DNA of 64,000 bases from positions 20,449-84,448 of the forward strand of contig JAFGXF010000060.1 of assembly GCA_016936755.1 (NCBI GenBank), in the 5' to 3' direction. Position numbers and translations under genes: made by a program. Below, in pieces: positions 40,174 through 50,222 of this stretch. The stretch comes from Anaerolineaceae bacterium (GTDB lineage: Bacteria; Chloroflexota; Anaerolineae; Anaerolineales; Anaerolineaceae). The stretch's first letter is position 1; each line of letters begins with the position of its first letter. The notes beneath the pieces are model-generated. The model ran no database searches. It had not been told where the DNA came from and saw only the letters and a program-made list of their open reading frames with translations.

Positions 40174-40590
40174 TTAGAATGGTATGTCTTCTTCGCTGGT
40201 TGATGGACTGGATTCAAATTCCTCGCCACCAGGCGCTTCGCTCTCTGTTCGGGGAGAAATGAACTTTACTGTAGTGGCAACCACCTCATAGCTGCTTCCG
40301 TTGGTGCCGTCTGCTCGCTGGAAAACGCGAGGCGATCCGTTGGTATCAGGTCGCAATCGACCCTCGATGAAAACACGCATCCCCTTGTGCAGATATTGAT
40401 TGCATACTTCGGCGGTTTTTCCCCACGCTGTTATGCGAAACCAAATAGTCTCTTTTACCTGTTGACCGTCATTTGAGTTGTATTGCCGGTTCGATGCAAC
40501 TGAGAAAGTGGTCACCCCCTGCCCGCTAGGCGTATAACGTAGCTCAGGGTCTTTTCCGACATTACCTAAGATAATAATTGTGTGAAACAT
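40174..40590 (-). CDS. ssb: Single-stranded DNA-binding protein (paralog 2, classic EEDIPF tip)
   Basis: MFHTIIILGNVGKDPELRYTPSGQGVTTFSVASNR...SEEDIPF. Confidence 0.95.
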   Translation of the reverse strand: MFHTIIILGNVGKDPELRYTPSGQGVTTFSVASNRQYNSNDGQQVKETIWFRITAWGKTAEVCNQYLHKGMRVFIEGRLRPDTNGSPRVFQRADGTNGSSYEVVATTVKFISPRTESEAPGGEEFESSPSTSEEDIPF

Positions 40591-40640
40591 GTGCCCTCCA
40601 GAAAGTAATGTGATTGATCGTTGTCCTCAGCCAATCCACT

Positions 40641-41519
40641 CTAATTGTAGTACATAACTGTCCACTCGCAAGCATACCATAACAGGTATTTTTCCAAGTG
40701 CCGACTCCAATAAGACTCATCATGTACACCAATAAACAGGTACCATTCATGTGGAAAGTGTCTCTCGGATAATTGCCGTTCGACAGTGCGAGCAATATTC
40801 AATTCCGGATCCTGATCACCGATATCGATATAAATATCTGGTGCAGCCTGGAGTGGAATTTCATCTAACCAATCAGGTATATGTGAAAGATCATTGACGA
40901 AGACCGGCAGGCTATGTAAGCCGATCCTTGAAAACAAACGCCACTCAGTTAAACCGAGATGCATCGCCCAGGCGGCACCACGTGACAGGCCGCCTACTGC
41001 ACGAAACTTCTGTTCTGCAAGAGTGCGATAGTGTAAATCAATATGTGGGATTAATTCTTGAATCAACATACGGCCGAAGGGGGAGTCAGCTGGCTGACGC
41101 CAGTCCGGGTCATTTGGCAGAACGATAATGACTGGTGGAATCCGTTGATTAGTAATAAGTTCATCTGCAATCTTAGGCAGGCCGAGTTGTATCCACTGGT
41201 TATGATCATAGGTCTGGCCATGCAGCAGATAAAGGACAGGGTAGCGTACTGTCTGTTGATCAGCATAACATGGAGGCAGATATATGTTGAATTTCACCGG
41301 AGCCTGGTACAGCTCTGAATCCATACTTGTCTCAACAACTATTCCAGTGGAATTGGAGCAAGCGGCAAGGCCAGGTTGTATGATAGATTTGGTGATTCCA
41401 GAATCGGATTTATTGATCCTGGCATTTATGGAATAGCAGAAGTGAGATATGCGCAGATTGGTCTGGGCGCTAAGACCAAGCAACAGGGTTAGTAGCAGCG
41501 TTATATGGAGTGAGTGCAT
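40641..41519 (-). CDS. Secreted alpha/beta-hydrolase esterase (putative esterase/Fes-like)
   Basis: N-terminal signal-like segment; YPVLYLLHGQTYDHNQW; nucleophile elbow GGLSRGAAWAMHLGL. Confidence 0.85.
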   Translation of the reverse strand: MHSLHITLLLTLLLGLSAQTNLRISHFCYSINARINKSDSGITKSIIQPGLAACSNSTGIVVETSMDSELYQAPVKFNIYLPPCYADQQTVRYPVLYLLHGQTYDHNQWIQLGLPKIADELITNQRIPPVIIVLPNDPDWRQPADSPFGRMLIQELIPHIDLHYRTLAEQKFRAVGGLSRGAAWAMHLGLTEWRLFSRIGLHSLPVFVNDLSHIPDWLDEIPLQAAPDIYIDIGDQDPELNIARTVERQLSERHFPHEWYLFIGVHDESYWSRHLEKYLLWYACEWTVMYYN

Positions 41520-41572
41520 ATATCAGGTGTTCCTTGACTGGATAGCGTCACAGCGATTATACTCGTGCCTGC

Positions 41573-41645
41573 CGGGGTGTAGCGCAGTTGGTAGCGCACC
41601 GCGTTTGGGACGCGGGGGTCGGCGGTTCAAGTCCGCCCACCCCGA
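41573..41645 (+). tRNA. tRNA-Pro (anticodon TGG)
   Basis: Acceptor CGGGGTG/CACCCCG, anticodon loop TTTGGGA, T-arm GGCGG TTCAAGT CCGCC. Confidence 0.95.
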
Positions 41646-41892
41646 CCTGTAATTCATAAAAGCACAGTATATTATGACTCCCAATAAACCCATATCAACT
41701 AACCTGATGGATGAGGTGCCATGTTATGGTCCAAGTTGGCAGAATGCATATTGTCGGCGTTCTCCAACAATAAAACCACTTCGTTCTGTACTGTACCGGT
41801 AATATTGAGTACTTATGGCTGGCACCTACTCTGTCTTCGTAATGTTGATTTGATTTTTCTGATAATACTGTATAAGTCCTCTGCTGTGATCC

Positions 41893-42636
41893 GTGAATAA
41901 ACCACAAAAAGCGCCTTTTCTTTCAATAATCATCCCGGCACACAATGAGATGCTCAGGTTGCCCACGACCGTTGCCTGCGTGGATGCGTTTATAAAATCC
42001 CAAACCTATCTGAGTGAAATAATAATTGTTGAGAATGCCAGCACGGATACCACGTATGAGCTGGCAATGGAGATGCGCAAGACAATCAGGAATCTTCAGG
42101 TTTTGAGAGAGCCGGTGAAAGGCAAAGGCCAGGCGGTTAAACGAGGCATGCTGGCTGCACGCGGAGAGTACCGCTTGATTTGTGATGCAGATTTGGCCAT
42201 GCCGGTTACGCAGATACACAAATTCATCCCTCCCGCATTGACAGATTTTGATGTTGCCATCGCCTCACGCGAAGCAAAAGGGGCTCAACGATATAATGAG
42301 CCATTATATCGACATTTGATTGGACGCGTATTCAACTATCTGGTGCGAATTCTGGTATTGCCTGGTCTACAGGATACCCAATGTGGGTTTAAGTGCTTCC
42401 GCGCAGGGGTGGTTGAGCAAATTTTTAAACGTCAATCCATGTCAGGTTGGGCGTTTGATGTGGAATTATTGGCTATAGCGCAAGAACTCGGGTATTCCAT
42501 TCGCGAAATTCCAATAGAGTGGTATTACGGACCTCACAGTCGGGTCAGGTTGATAGTAGATGCCCCCAAAATGTTCAACGACTTGATCAAAATAAGAGTC
42601 AATTTGCGGCGAGGTGTCTACCAATTAAACACGTGA
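41893..42636 (+). CDS. Family 2 glycosyltransferase (dolichyl-phosphate glucosyltransferase-like)
   Basis: LSIIIPAHNEMLRLPTT, RLICDADLAMP, DTQCGFKCFR. Confidence 0.9.
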   Translation: MNKPQKAPFLSIIIPAHNEMLRLPTTVACVDAFIKSQTYLSEIIIVENASTDTTYELAMEMRKTIRNLQVLREPVKGKGQAVKRGMLAARGEYRLICDADLAMPVTQIHKFIPPALTDFDVAIASREAKGAQRYNEPLYRHLIGRVFNYLVRILVLPGLQDTQCGFKCFRAGVVEQIFKRQSMSGWAFDVELLAIAQELGYSIREIPIEWYYGPHSRVRLIVDAPKMFNDLIKIRVNLRRGVYQLNT

Positions 42637-43289
42637 AACACCTCAATATCGCCCCACCTGATCTGTCACATGAAAAGGCTTTATGGAAGGCGGGGTTTCG
42701 TTTTATCGGAGGGATTGACGAGGCGGGGCGTGGGGCTTGGGCTGGCCCGGTATTTGCAGCAGTGGTTATCTTGGCAGATTGTGAAGCAAATATGCCTTTG
42801 GTGGGTTATATCCGTGATTCCAAACAAATGACCCCCAATCAACGCACTAAGTGGGTTAAGCCTATAAAAGACGTCTGTCTTGATTGGGGTGTGGCCTATG
42901 CCAGCAATGTTGAGATCGATTCCCATGGTATTGTGCCGGCAACATACCTTGCCGTCAGGCGCGCGCTGCGCAAACTACGAAAAAAACCGGATTACCTGAT
43001 ATTGGACTACCTGACGGTTAGTGGAATTTCAATTCCACAGGAGTCCCTGGTACGAGGGGACCAAAGAGTCTTTTCCATAGCCGCAGCGTCTATCCTGGCA
43101 AAAACCGCACGCGATGAGTATATGATCAAGATGGGTCGCATATACCAGGCATATTCATTTCCTTCTAACAAGGGATACGGAACCGACCAACATCAGAGAG
43201 CGTTATTAAAGTCGGGGATATGTGATATTCACCGCGTCAGTTTTAAGCCAATTGCTAGAATAAAAAATCGTCCGCACGCGGACGATTAA
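42633..43289 (+). CDS. rnhB: Ribonuclease HII (GTG start overlapping the upstream stop)
   Basis: GGIDEAGRGAWAGPVFAAVVIL, DSKQMTPNQR, IAAASILAKTARD. Confidence 0.93.
   Translation: MKHLNIAPPDLSHEKALWKAGFRFIGGIDEAGRGAWAGPVFAAVVILADCEANMPLVGYIRDSKQMTPNQRTKWVKPIKDVCLDWGVAYASNVEIDSHGIVPATYLAVRRALRKLRKKPDYLILDYLTVSGISIPQESLVRGDQRVFSIAAASILAKTARDEYMIKMGRIYQAYSFPSNKGYGTDQHQRALLKSGICDIHRVSFKPIARIKNRPHADD
43266..43287 (-). terminator. Terminator for galE located inside the 3' end of rnhB
   Basis: AATCGTCCG-CACG-CGGACGATT perfect 9-bp stem, TTTTTT tail on the minus strand. Confidence 0.8.
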
Positions 43290-43296
43290 TTTGAGT

Positions 43297-44310
43297 TTAT
43301 TCGTACCCCAAGCGTTCCTTGCGTAACGCGCCCCATTTTAATGCATCACTGATTCCTTGTTCCAGACTCATTTCTGCTTTCCAGTTTAACAGGCTTAAGG
43401 CCGTGTCTGCATTGGCATAGGAACCAGCAACATCCCCGGGTCGTGGATCCACTTCACGCTTTTCAAGTGTTTGACCGTATACTTTTTCAAAAGCGATCAC
43501 CATTTCACGAACGGTGACCCCGCGCCCGGTACCGAGGTTGATAACCTGATAAGGACACGCACGGTTATCTGTAGCCTGGATGACCGAATCAAAGTGCTGC
43601 ATTGCATTGATATGGGCAGACGCCAGGTCCCAGACATGGATATAATCCCGGATGCCCGTGCCATCGCGGGTAGGCCAGTTCGTTCCGGTAATGTTAAAGA
43701 CCGGCTGTTTCCCGCGTGCCACATCCACCAACTTGCCAAGGATGTGGCTTGGATCTTTGGCGTGGATACCAGAGCGCATGAGGGGGTCTGCACCAATCGG
43801 GTTGAAATATCGCAAGGCGATTCCTTTCATCCCGTACGCCACGCAAAAATCCTGCAGCACCATCTCCATCATATATTTTGTTCGGGCGTAAGGGCTATTG
43901 GGTTTCAATGGTGAAGATTCGTTGACCATGTATCCGGGGACCACATCATAGATCGCCGCTGACGAGCTAAAAACCACACGCGGATAACCTAATTGATGAA
44001 GCTGATGAAAGAAATTTGTGGATTTCCATACATTTTCAGCGTAATACTCATATGGTTTCTCGACCGATTCTGGGACGACAATCAAAGCAGCACAATGGAT
44101 GGTTCCTTGAATATCCGGATGATCAGTGAATATCTGTTTTAACAATTCTGTATCAAGAATATCACCACGATAAAATATCCTATCGCGTGTAAATTCAATT
44201 TTCCCGGTAATCAATGAATCCAATATAATGGGCGTATGCCCCTGATCAAGCAGCGCGGAACAAATAGTGCTTCCGATATAACCAGCACCACCGGTAATTA
44301 GTACCTTCAT
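43297..44310 (-). CDS. galE: UDP-glucose 4-epimerase
   Basis: MKVLITGGAGYIGSTICSALL, YARTKYMME, RYFNPIGAD. Confidence 0.94.
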   Translation of the reverse strand: MKVLITGGAGYIGSTICSALLDQGHTPIILDSLITGKIEFTRDRIFYRGDILDTELLKQIFTDHPDIQGTIHCAALIVVPESVEKPYEYYAENVWKSTNFFHQLHQLGYPRVVFSSSAAIYDVVPGYMVNESSPLKPNSPYARTKYMMEMVLQDFCVAYGMKGIALRYFNPIGADPLMRSGIHAKDPSHILGKLVDVARGKQPVFNITGTNWPTRDGTGIRDYIHVWDLASAHINAMQHFDSVIQATDNRACPYQVINLGTGRGVTVREMVIAFEKVYGQTLEKREVDPRPGDVAGSYANADTALSLLNWKAEMSLEQGISDALKWGALRKERLGYE

Positions 44311-44328
44311 GGTTTTCTCCGATGTAGT

Positions 44329-46371
44329 TTATTGATTGGTGCAATTATAATCTGACTCAATCGATTGAAGCGCTTGTATCTGTTCAGGGCTGGCAGCGGT
44401 GGTTTTAGCGATACGTGACCAGGCATTGCACAACATGGTAATGACCCCTTCTCCACCGTGAGAGACCGTATCCCGACTGAGTTCAACGGCACGATCCCAA
44501 TGACCAAGGTGAGCATACCCTTCTATAAAAGGCAATCTTTCAGTGGCTTCATTTGGATTATCGTTCAGTGTAAATGCCAAATCCCCATATGCGACGATTG
44601 CCGACCAGTCTTTTTTCTGTCTGGCAAGATCTGCTTTTTCGAAGTAATAACACCAAGTCGGTGCGGGTTCCTGTCCAAACACATGATATGGAGGGACAGC
44701 CTGGTTGTCAAAACGGATTTGCTCAAGATTTGAGAACCTTGCTGCTTTAGCTGACAGCGCGGGAAGGCGTTGGTAATTATCATCCAATTTACGATCCAAT
44801 AACCGGATGCAGGAAGGTGGAACAGCAAAGAGGGCGATTGAATTATCTGTGGTACCGTTGAAAGAAAGGGTGCTATAGTCCTGGTTAATTGGTAGTCCTT
44901 CAGTCAATCCGGTAAGGCCAGACCCCAGACGAACGCTGATATAGTCCAGTAAATAGGGCATATCCAGGGATTTGTTTTCCGGCGCGTATACCCAATTCAC
45001 TAATGCGGTTAAGGAATTATCACTGTAATAACGCAGGGGAATGTCATTGCTGAGGAGTGCTGTGCCGGGTTTAAGATCGGGCGCCCGCCAGGTTAACTGC
45101 CAGTAGATGTCTTTGATGATCTCCCATTCGTATCGAAAACGGTTGGTTGTTTGCAAATGCCATGAACAGGAAAAACCAACCAGAAGCGCTATGATTATGA
45201 GCTTTACCGTATTGTATCTGGGAATACAGTCGATAAAACCTGTTACAAGTAATGCCGAGCCAAAAATGAAAGGAAGAGTAAAACGACTGCCAAGTGGGTC
45301 GAGATCGACTTGAAGACCTGCGATCCAGAATGGCCAGCCGGCGATAAACAAAGCAAGAGCCCCAACCGAAATCGCCTGGGTGGGCCAGGAGGAATGAGTT
45401 ACTCGGGTTACAGGTTGAGCTTGCTTTATCTCGTTTTTACGCCGATACAGAAACGCTAAAGTTGCACCAGTACCAGCAATCAACACAGCCCAGGATAGGA
45501 TAAGCATATTTCTGCCCAACATATTAAAATCATTTGGTATAAATGGATTAAACCATGCGAAAAAGCCAGCACGCAAGATTGAAGTGGAGATAAGGGGTAA
45601 TAATGCACTGAGTCGATCACCCAGCGATTGACTTTGGTCAATAAGAACCGGCACGTAATAGGGAAATTTAAAGAAAAATATACGCCAGGCCCCATATACT
45701 ACTAGAATCGCCATATAGGGAAGTGATACCAATAAGGTTTGTAATAACCGTTTTCCTTTTTCTGATATTTTTTCCTGAAAAACGATAAACAGAAAAAGTG
45801 GACGTAATAGCTCAAGGGATATGAAATATTCCATCGTAAAGATACTGACGGCACCGGCAATTAGAGATAAGATGGTCACTGGCCAGAAGCGATGGGGGTG
45901 ACGAACGGCCCATAGCATGCCCCCAAATGATAAAAACGTCAGCAGAAGACAGACAAGGTGTATATTGAAGACAGTCGCTATGGGAAGCTCGCGAAACCCC
46001 GGATAAATTGCGAATAACAAAGACACCCAAAGCCGTTGTTTATCAGCAGCAGGCCAAAGTTGCTTTAATGTCCACCATACAGCCACCGCCCCTGCCCAGC
46101 GCATGAGCAAGGCCAAAATATGATACCCCAGTGGCGATTCACCCAAAAAGTACGTTGTAACAATGAACACCCATGCGGAAAATGGACGATGATTGGAGTT
46201 GTAGGAGATGTACCCACCAGGGCCAAACATGTGGTAAACCCACATATTGGGGAGGTCGTCCCAGTAATAACCGAGAAAAGGGATTAGTGGGCTGTAAGCG
46301 AGGATACATATGAATAGCAAGACAAGCGGGGGTGGAATTTGCCCAAAAAACCTCAGAACTTTACGCACCAT
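44329..46371 (-). CDS. Large multi-spanning membrane protein (glycosyltransferase/mannosyltransferase-like topology)
   Basis: Many TM segments; N-terminal YYWDDLPNMW typical of polyprenyl-dependent GT-C enzymes. Confidence 0.6.
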   Translation of the reverse strand: MVRKVLRFFGQIPPPLVLLFICILAYSPLIPFLGYYWDDLPNMWVYHMFGPGGYISYNSNHRPFSAWVFIVTTYFLGESPLGYHILALLMRWAGAVAVWWTLKQLWPAADKQRLWVSLLFAIYPGFRELPIATVFNIHLVCLLLTFLSFGGMLWAVRHPHRFWPVTILSLIAGAVSIFTMEYFISLELLRPLFLFIVFQEKISEKGKRLLQTLLVSLPYMAILVVYGAWRIFFFKFPYYVPVLIDQSQSLGDRLSALLPLISTSILRAGFFAWFNPFIPNDFNMLGRNMLILSWAVLIAGTGATLAFLYRRKNEIKQAQPVTRVTHSSWPTQAISVGALALFIAGWPFWIAGLQVDLDPLGSRFTLPFIFGSALLVTGFIDCIPRYNTVKLIIIALLVGFSCSWHLQTTNRFRYEWEIIKDIYWQLTWRAPDLKPGTALLSNDIPLRYYSDNSLTALVNWVYAPENKSLDMPYLLDYISVRLGSGLTGLTEGLPINQDYSTLSFNGTTDNSIALFAVPPSCIRLLDRKLDDNYQRLPALSAKAARFSNLEQIRFDNQAVPPYHVFGQEPAPTWCYYFEKADLARQKKDWSAIVAYGDLAFTLNDNPNEATERLPFIEGYAHLGHWDRAVELSRDTVSHGGEGVITMLCNAWSRIAKTTAASPEQIQALQSIESDYNCTNQ

Positions 46372-46383
46372 AAAAGGATTTTA

Positions 46384-48759
46384 TCATTTTCCTCGATTAT
46401 TCGGGCACCTCTCGGTCTCCACCCAAAGTTGAGATCCATCGGTAATAATGTGAACCCAGCCGTTCTGTTTGGTCGTCAACATGGATATGTCTTCATACAA
46501 GCCCGCCCCACCAGTTGTTGATTCACCGGGAGCGGAGTTCACTATGATTAAGGTTGGATTTGCCAACCGTATGATACCCCGGGGATTATGTTCTTGGTCC
46601 CCGTTCGCAGCCAGTTGGATTACCGAAAAGGTTTCGTTTGATTGAGTGTTAAGACTCTTGATCAACCAATCGGACCGATCAATATTAATAGGGATCAACA
46701 TGAAGAAGTCTTTCCAATTCAGAAAAAACACACCATTATCAGTTTGGTGCATCGTAAATCGTAAAAAAACATCAGGCGCTAACTGGAATGTAGTTTGAGA
46801 CAGATCCATTGAACTGGTGATTTTATTTACAGAAATACTTTCACACAAATCTCGAGCCCCAGAATGTCTGGCGGGATCACCAATCCAAATTAGATGGTCA
46901 ATGGTAACGCCGTTCGTTCCATGAGATATGGAGCGGATGGATTGTTTATCTGTGACAGGTAGGAAAACGAGATCCAATGAGTGATTATGGGGAGGAAGCC
47001 ATTTTCCCAGGTCAGCGGACAGCTGGCTGCTTTGTGATCCGCCCCCAATTAATATGTATCTACCAGTAGGAGACTGCAGCAGAACACTTTCTGAGGGGCC
47101 ATTTTCAAAAATCACAACATGCAGTTTTCCATCTGGTGTCGATAATGCTGTTCGCCAAAGTATCGCCACGACCGCTGAGCATAAGAGGATGATCAAACCG
47201 GGTTGCATCAGGCGTTTAATGAATGAGCCTGTCCCCAGTAAAAAGACTAGAAAGATGATCGCATAATAGAGAACAAAAAAGCCAACCCCCAAGTGTATTG
47301 ATATAATCGGATTCCCATTTGTGGCATTCAGTAATTCGACCACCTTGATAGTGTACGCTAAGAATGGCCAGGCAAGATATGCCACCAGTTGGCCGAGTGG
47401 TAACCAAAGTAGACTTAATAACAAAGCCAATCCACCCAGAATCATTACCGCAGGCTGGGCGGGTAGTATTAATGGATTTGAAATCAACGCCAACCACGAA
47501 AAGGCATGGAAGTGATAAGCCATTATTGGAAATGTTGTGATCAAAGCCGCGATGGTATAAAGACAATATTCAGCAATTGGGTCAGCAACCTTGTCGACCA
47601 CCCTGGATTTGAATAGCCGATATAGTATCTGCTTGGTAAATGTCGACATCTGTCCAGCAAAAAGGATCAACCCCAGGGTTGCCATGAATGAAAGCTGAAA
47701 AGAGATATCCCATGGTAGAAACGGATTGACCAGGCACATGATTGCGCCGGTGAAAGCAAGACTGTTCACCCCGGTTTGTCTCCTGCCTATCAAGCTGGCA
47801 AACAGCCCCAAGCTGCCCATGATGGCAGCACGGACCACAGAAGGACTGGCGCCGGTGAGGATAACATATATCCCAAGGGTAATTGCTGTGATTAATGCCC
47901 CTTTCTGTGGACCGAAAAAACGATAAAAGATAATGGAGAATAATGCCGCCAGTATGGATATATTGAATCCCGAAATAGCAATGATATGCGTTGTACCTGT
48001 ATTGCGAAACGCCGTTTGAATATCTGGGGGTATGTCATTTTCTATACCCAGCAAGATACCAGATAACAATGCGGATTCAGGGGCTGGAAACACAATAGAT
48101 AGTATTGACTGTGCTTTACTCCTTAAGGCATAAATCCAGCCCACAATGGGATTTCCATGATCCCCGTCAATGAATATGATTTCTGGATAATAAAGCGATG
48201 AATGAATACTGTGGTGGGCCAGATACTCTCGATAGGAAAAGTCCGCTTCATCACTCGGTGTTGACAACCTGCCAGTTAATCGGATCTCATCACCATACTC
48301 CCACGCCGTAGTGATGCCGGTAGTGACGATGACCTTTCCCATTATGGGCCGTGATATTGATGGGGGCAATCCTAATGAAAGTGAGTGGGTTTTTACGGTA
48401 ATCAACTGGGATGCATTACGTCTGTCGGGATAATCCGTAATCACCCCGATGATTGTTACAACACCTTTTTCATTGTACCAGGCCAGATGACCTTCTGATA
48501 ACGGTAAACAGGCAGCCTGCATTCTGACCAAACCGATTATGAAAGAGAGGATCAATAGGATTGGCGGCAGACCCAAGCGATGGCTTTTGCGAATCAACCA
48601 AAAAACCCCCGGCCATCTTCTGGTGATCAATAACATCAGCCATAGCCCCAACGCCCCGGTCAAGCTGATAATGCCGGCAGATAAGGAAAAACCGGCATAT
48701 TTGGCAAAAATCAAGCCAGCCAGGTAAGTCAAGGCCACCCATGTTAATGGGGGCAACAT
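46384..48759 (-). CDS. comEC: ComEC/Rec2 DNA uptake channel
   Basis: TGTTHIIAISGFNISILAALF, GASPSVVRAAIMGSLG, C-terminal beta-lactamase-like region. Confidence 0.9.
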   Translation of the reverse strand: MLPPLTWVALTYLAGLIFAKYAGFSLSAGIISLTGALGLWLMLLITRRWPGVFWLIRKSHRLGLPPILLILSFIIGLVRMQAACLPLSEGHLAWYNEKGVVTIIGVITDYPDRRNASQLITVKTHSLSLGLPPSISRPIMGKVIVTTGITTAWEYGDEIRLTGRLSTPSDEADFSYREYLAHHSIHSSLYYPEIIFIDGDHGNPIVGWIYALRSKAQSILSIVFPAPESALLSGILLGIENDIPPDIQTAFRNTGTTHIIAISGFNISILAALFSIIFYRFFGPQKGALITAITLGIYVILTGASPSVVRAAIMGSLGLFASLIGRRQTGVNSLAFTGAIMCLVNPFLPWDISFQLSFMATLGLILFAGQMSTFTKQILYRLFKSRVVDKVADPIAEYCLYTIAALITTFPIMAYHFHAFSWLALISNPLILPAQPAVMILGGLALLLSLLWLPLGQLVAYLAWPFLAYTIKVVELLNATNGNPIISIHLGVGFFVLYYAIIFLVFLLGTGSFIKRLMQPGLIILLCSAVVAILWRTALSTPDGKLHVVIFENGPSESVLLQSPTGRYILIGGGSQSSQLSADLGKWLPPHNHSLDLVFLPVTDKQSIRSISHGTNGVTIDHLIWIGDPARHSGARDLCESISVNKITSSMDLSQTTFQLAPDVFLRFTMHQTDNGVFFLNWKDFFMLIPINIDRSDWLIKSLNTQSNETFSVIQLAANGDQEHNPRGIIRLANPTLIIVNSAPGESTTGGAGLYEDISMLTTKQNGWVHIITDGSQLWVETERCPNNRGK

Positions 48760-48809
48760 ATTAAATTGGTTACATCAGTATAACCCAAATGGAAATAAAT
48801 TGCTATTGA

Positions 48810-49475
48810 TCAGGATGTTGAATTAAGCAATACTCTCAAGCGGGGATGATCACGATAAAACCCATGATATTGTTCAGGTAGTAAAGCAGCGATCTGGCAC
48901 ATGATCTCATCTGTGCAACGATTCAACCAGGATGAACGATCTCTCTGTGACATGGGAGGTAACCAGAATGGTTTTCCGTATCGAACTACCAATCTGGGAA
49001 AGTGAAATGCCATCAATTTCATTATCGCACTTTCCGTGCCTGCGATTCCAACGGGCACAATCGGACACTGAGCGCGTGCTGCCAGAAGTGCAGCGCCTGG
49101 TTTGCCCTCAATCAGAGCGCGGGTGTTGCTTCGGGTTCCTTCCGGTGCAATGCCTATCGCTCCCCCATCCTGTATGTATTGCCTGGCAGCGCTCAATGCT
49201 GAAAAATCCGCCTTCTCTCTATCCAGCCAGATCACTTTGGCAGCATTCAGTATGATGCTGAAAAGGGGGTGTTTTTTGTATTTATCTGCAGCAAGTGCTG
49301 AAATATCGGGTCGATTTGGTGTGATGAAAAGCAAAGGTACATCCAGGCGACTCATATGGTTCGTGGCGATGATAATCCCGCCCGTTGTGGGGACGTTCTC
49401 TACACCCACAAATTCTGTTCTTGTGAGGTGTCGGAATGCATAGCTGATTAATTTGAGTAATGTTTTTCGTTCCAT
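48810..49475 (-). CDS. plsC: 1-acyl-sn-glycerol-3-phosphate acyltransferase
   Basis: ATNHMSRLDVPLLF (HX4D-like NHMSRLD), IAPEGTRSNT. Confidence 0.9.
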   Translation of the reverse strand: MERKTLLKLISYAFRHLTRTEFVGVENVPTTGGIIIATNHMSRLDVPLLFITPNRPDISALAADKYKKHPLFSIILNAAKVIWLDREKADFSALSAARQYIQDGGAIGIAPEGTRSNTRALIEGKPGAALLAARAQCPIVPVGIAGTESAIMKLMAFHFPRLVVRYGKPFWLPPMSQRDRSSWLNRCTDEIMCQIAALLPEQYHGFYRDHPRLRVLLNSTS

Positions 49476-49550
49476 TGCCGGTCAGTTCCAGATTTCCTTA
49501 AATAATAACACTTATGTTGAAAGAAGTATTCATCTGCTTTGGAAAAAATT

Positions 49551-50219
49551 TTACCCGGGGCTTTCCTCAGTTGATTTGGATTTATTTATTCGATTCTTGA
49601 TTAATTCAACAAAGACAGGTAGGACCGAGATCAGGACGATCGCAACAATAACCAGTGAAAAGTTATTTCTTACAATTTCCAGGTTGCCAAAGAAGTACCC
49701 ACCAAATATAAAAAGAGCCGTCCATACCAATCCACCAACCACGTTATAAGTAATAAAGCGCCCATAAGACATCGCGCCAACACCTGCCACAAAAGGAGCG
49801 AATGTGCGGATGATTGGCATAAAACGAGCCAGGAAGATGGTTATGCCGCCATGCTTTTCATAGAATCTATGAGTTCGGTCCAGGTACTCTCTTTTCAGGA
49901 AAGGCACTTTTTCTGTAAATACACGTGGACCGATATAGTGACCGATCCAGTAATTAACAGTGTCTCCCAGGATGGCCGCGGTCGCCAGACTGAGAAACAA
50001 CCCCCCAACAGTTAGAGGACTTTCAGGTAAAGCCGCCAGGGTTCCTGCCGCAAAGAGGAGAGAGTCACCGGGTAGAAACGGAGTAATTACAAAGCCGGTT
50101 TCCATGAAAATAACAAAAAACAATGGCACATATGTCCATCCGCCTATTTGTTGGATCAATTCACCCAGATGCTCATCCAGATTTATAAACAAATCGATTA
50201 CAGTTTGTATAAATTGCAT
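49551..50219 (-). CDS. DedA family membrane protein
   Basis: VIFMETGFVITPFLPGDSLLFAAG; FLARFMPIIRTFAPFVAGVGAMSYGRF. Confidence 0.93.
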   Translation of the reverse strand: MQFIQTVIDLFINLDEHLGELIQQIGGWTYVPLFFVIFMETGFVITPFLPGDSLLFAAGTLAALPESPLTVGGLFLSLATAAILGDTVNYWIGHYIGPRVFTEKVPFLKREYLDRTHRFYEKHGGITIFLARFMPIIRTFAPFVAGVGAMSYGRFITYNVVGGLVWTALFIFGGYFFGNLEIVRNNFSLVIVAIVLISVLPVFVELIKNRINKSKSTEESPG

Positions 50220-50222
50220 ATA

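Noticed and set aside
42625-42640. Second parS site (TTAAACACGTGAAACA)
   Set aside because: Only 12 of 16 positions match and the left half is wrong; it overlaps the stop/start codons of two coding genes
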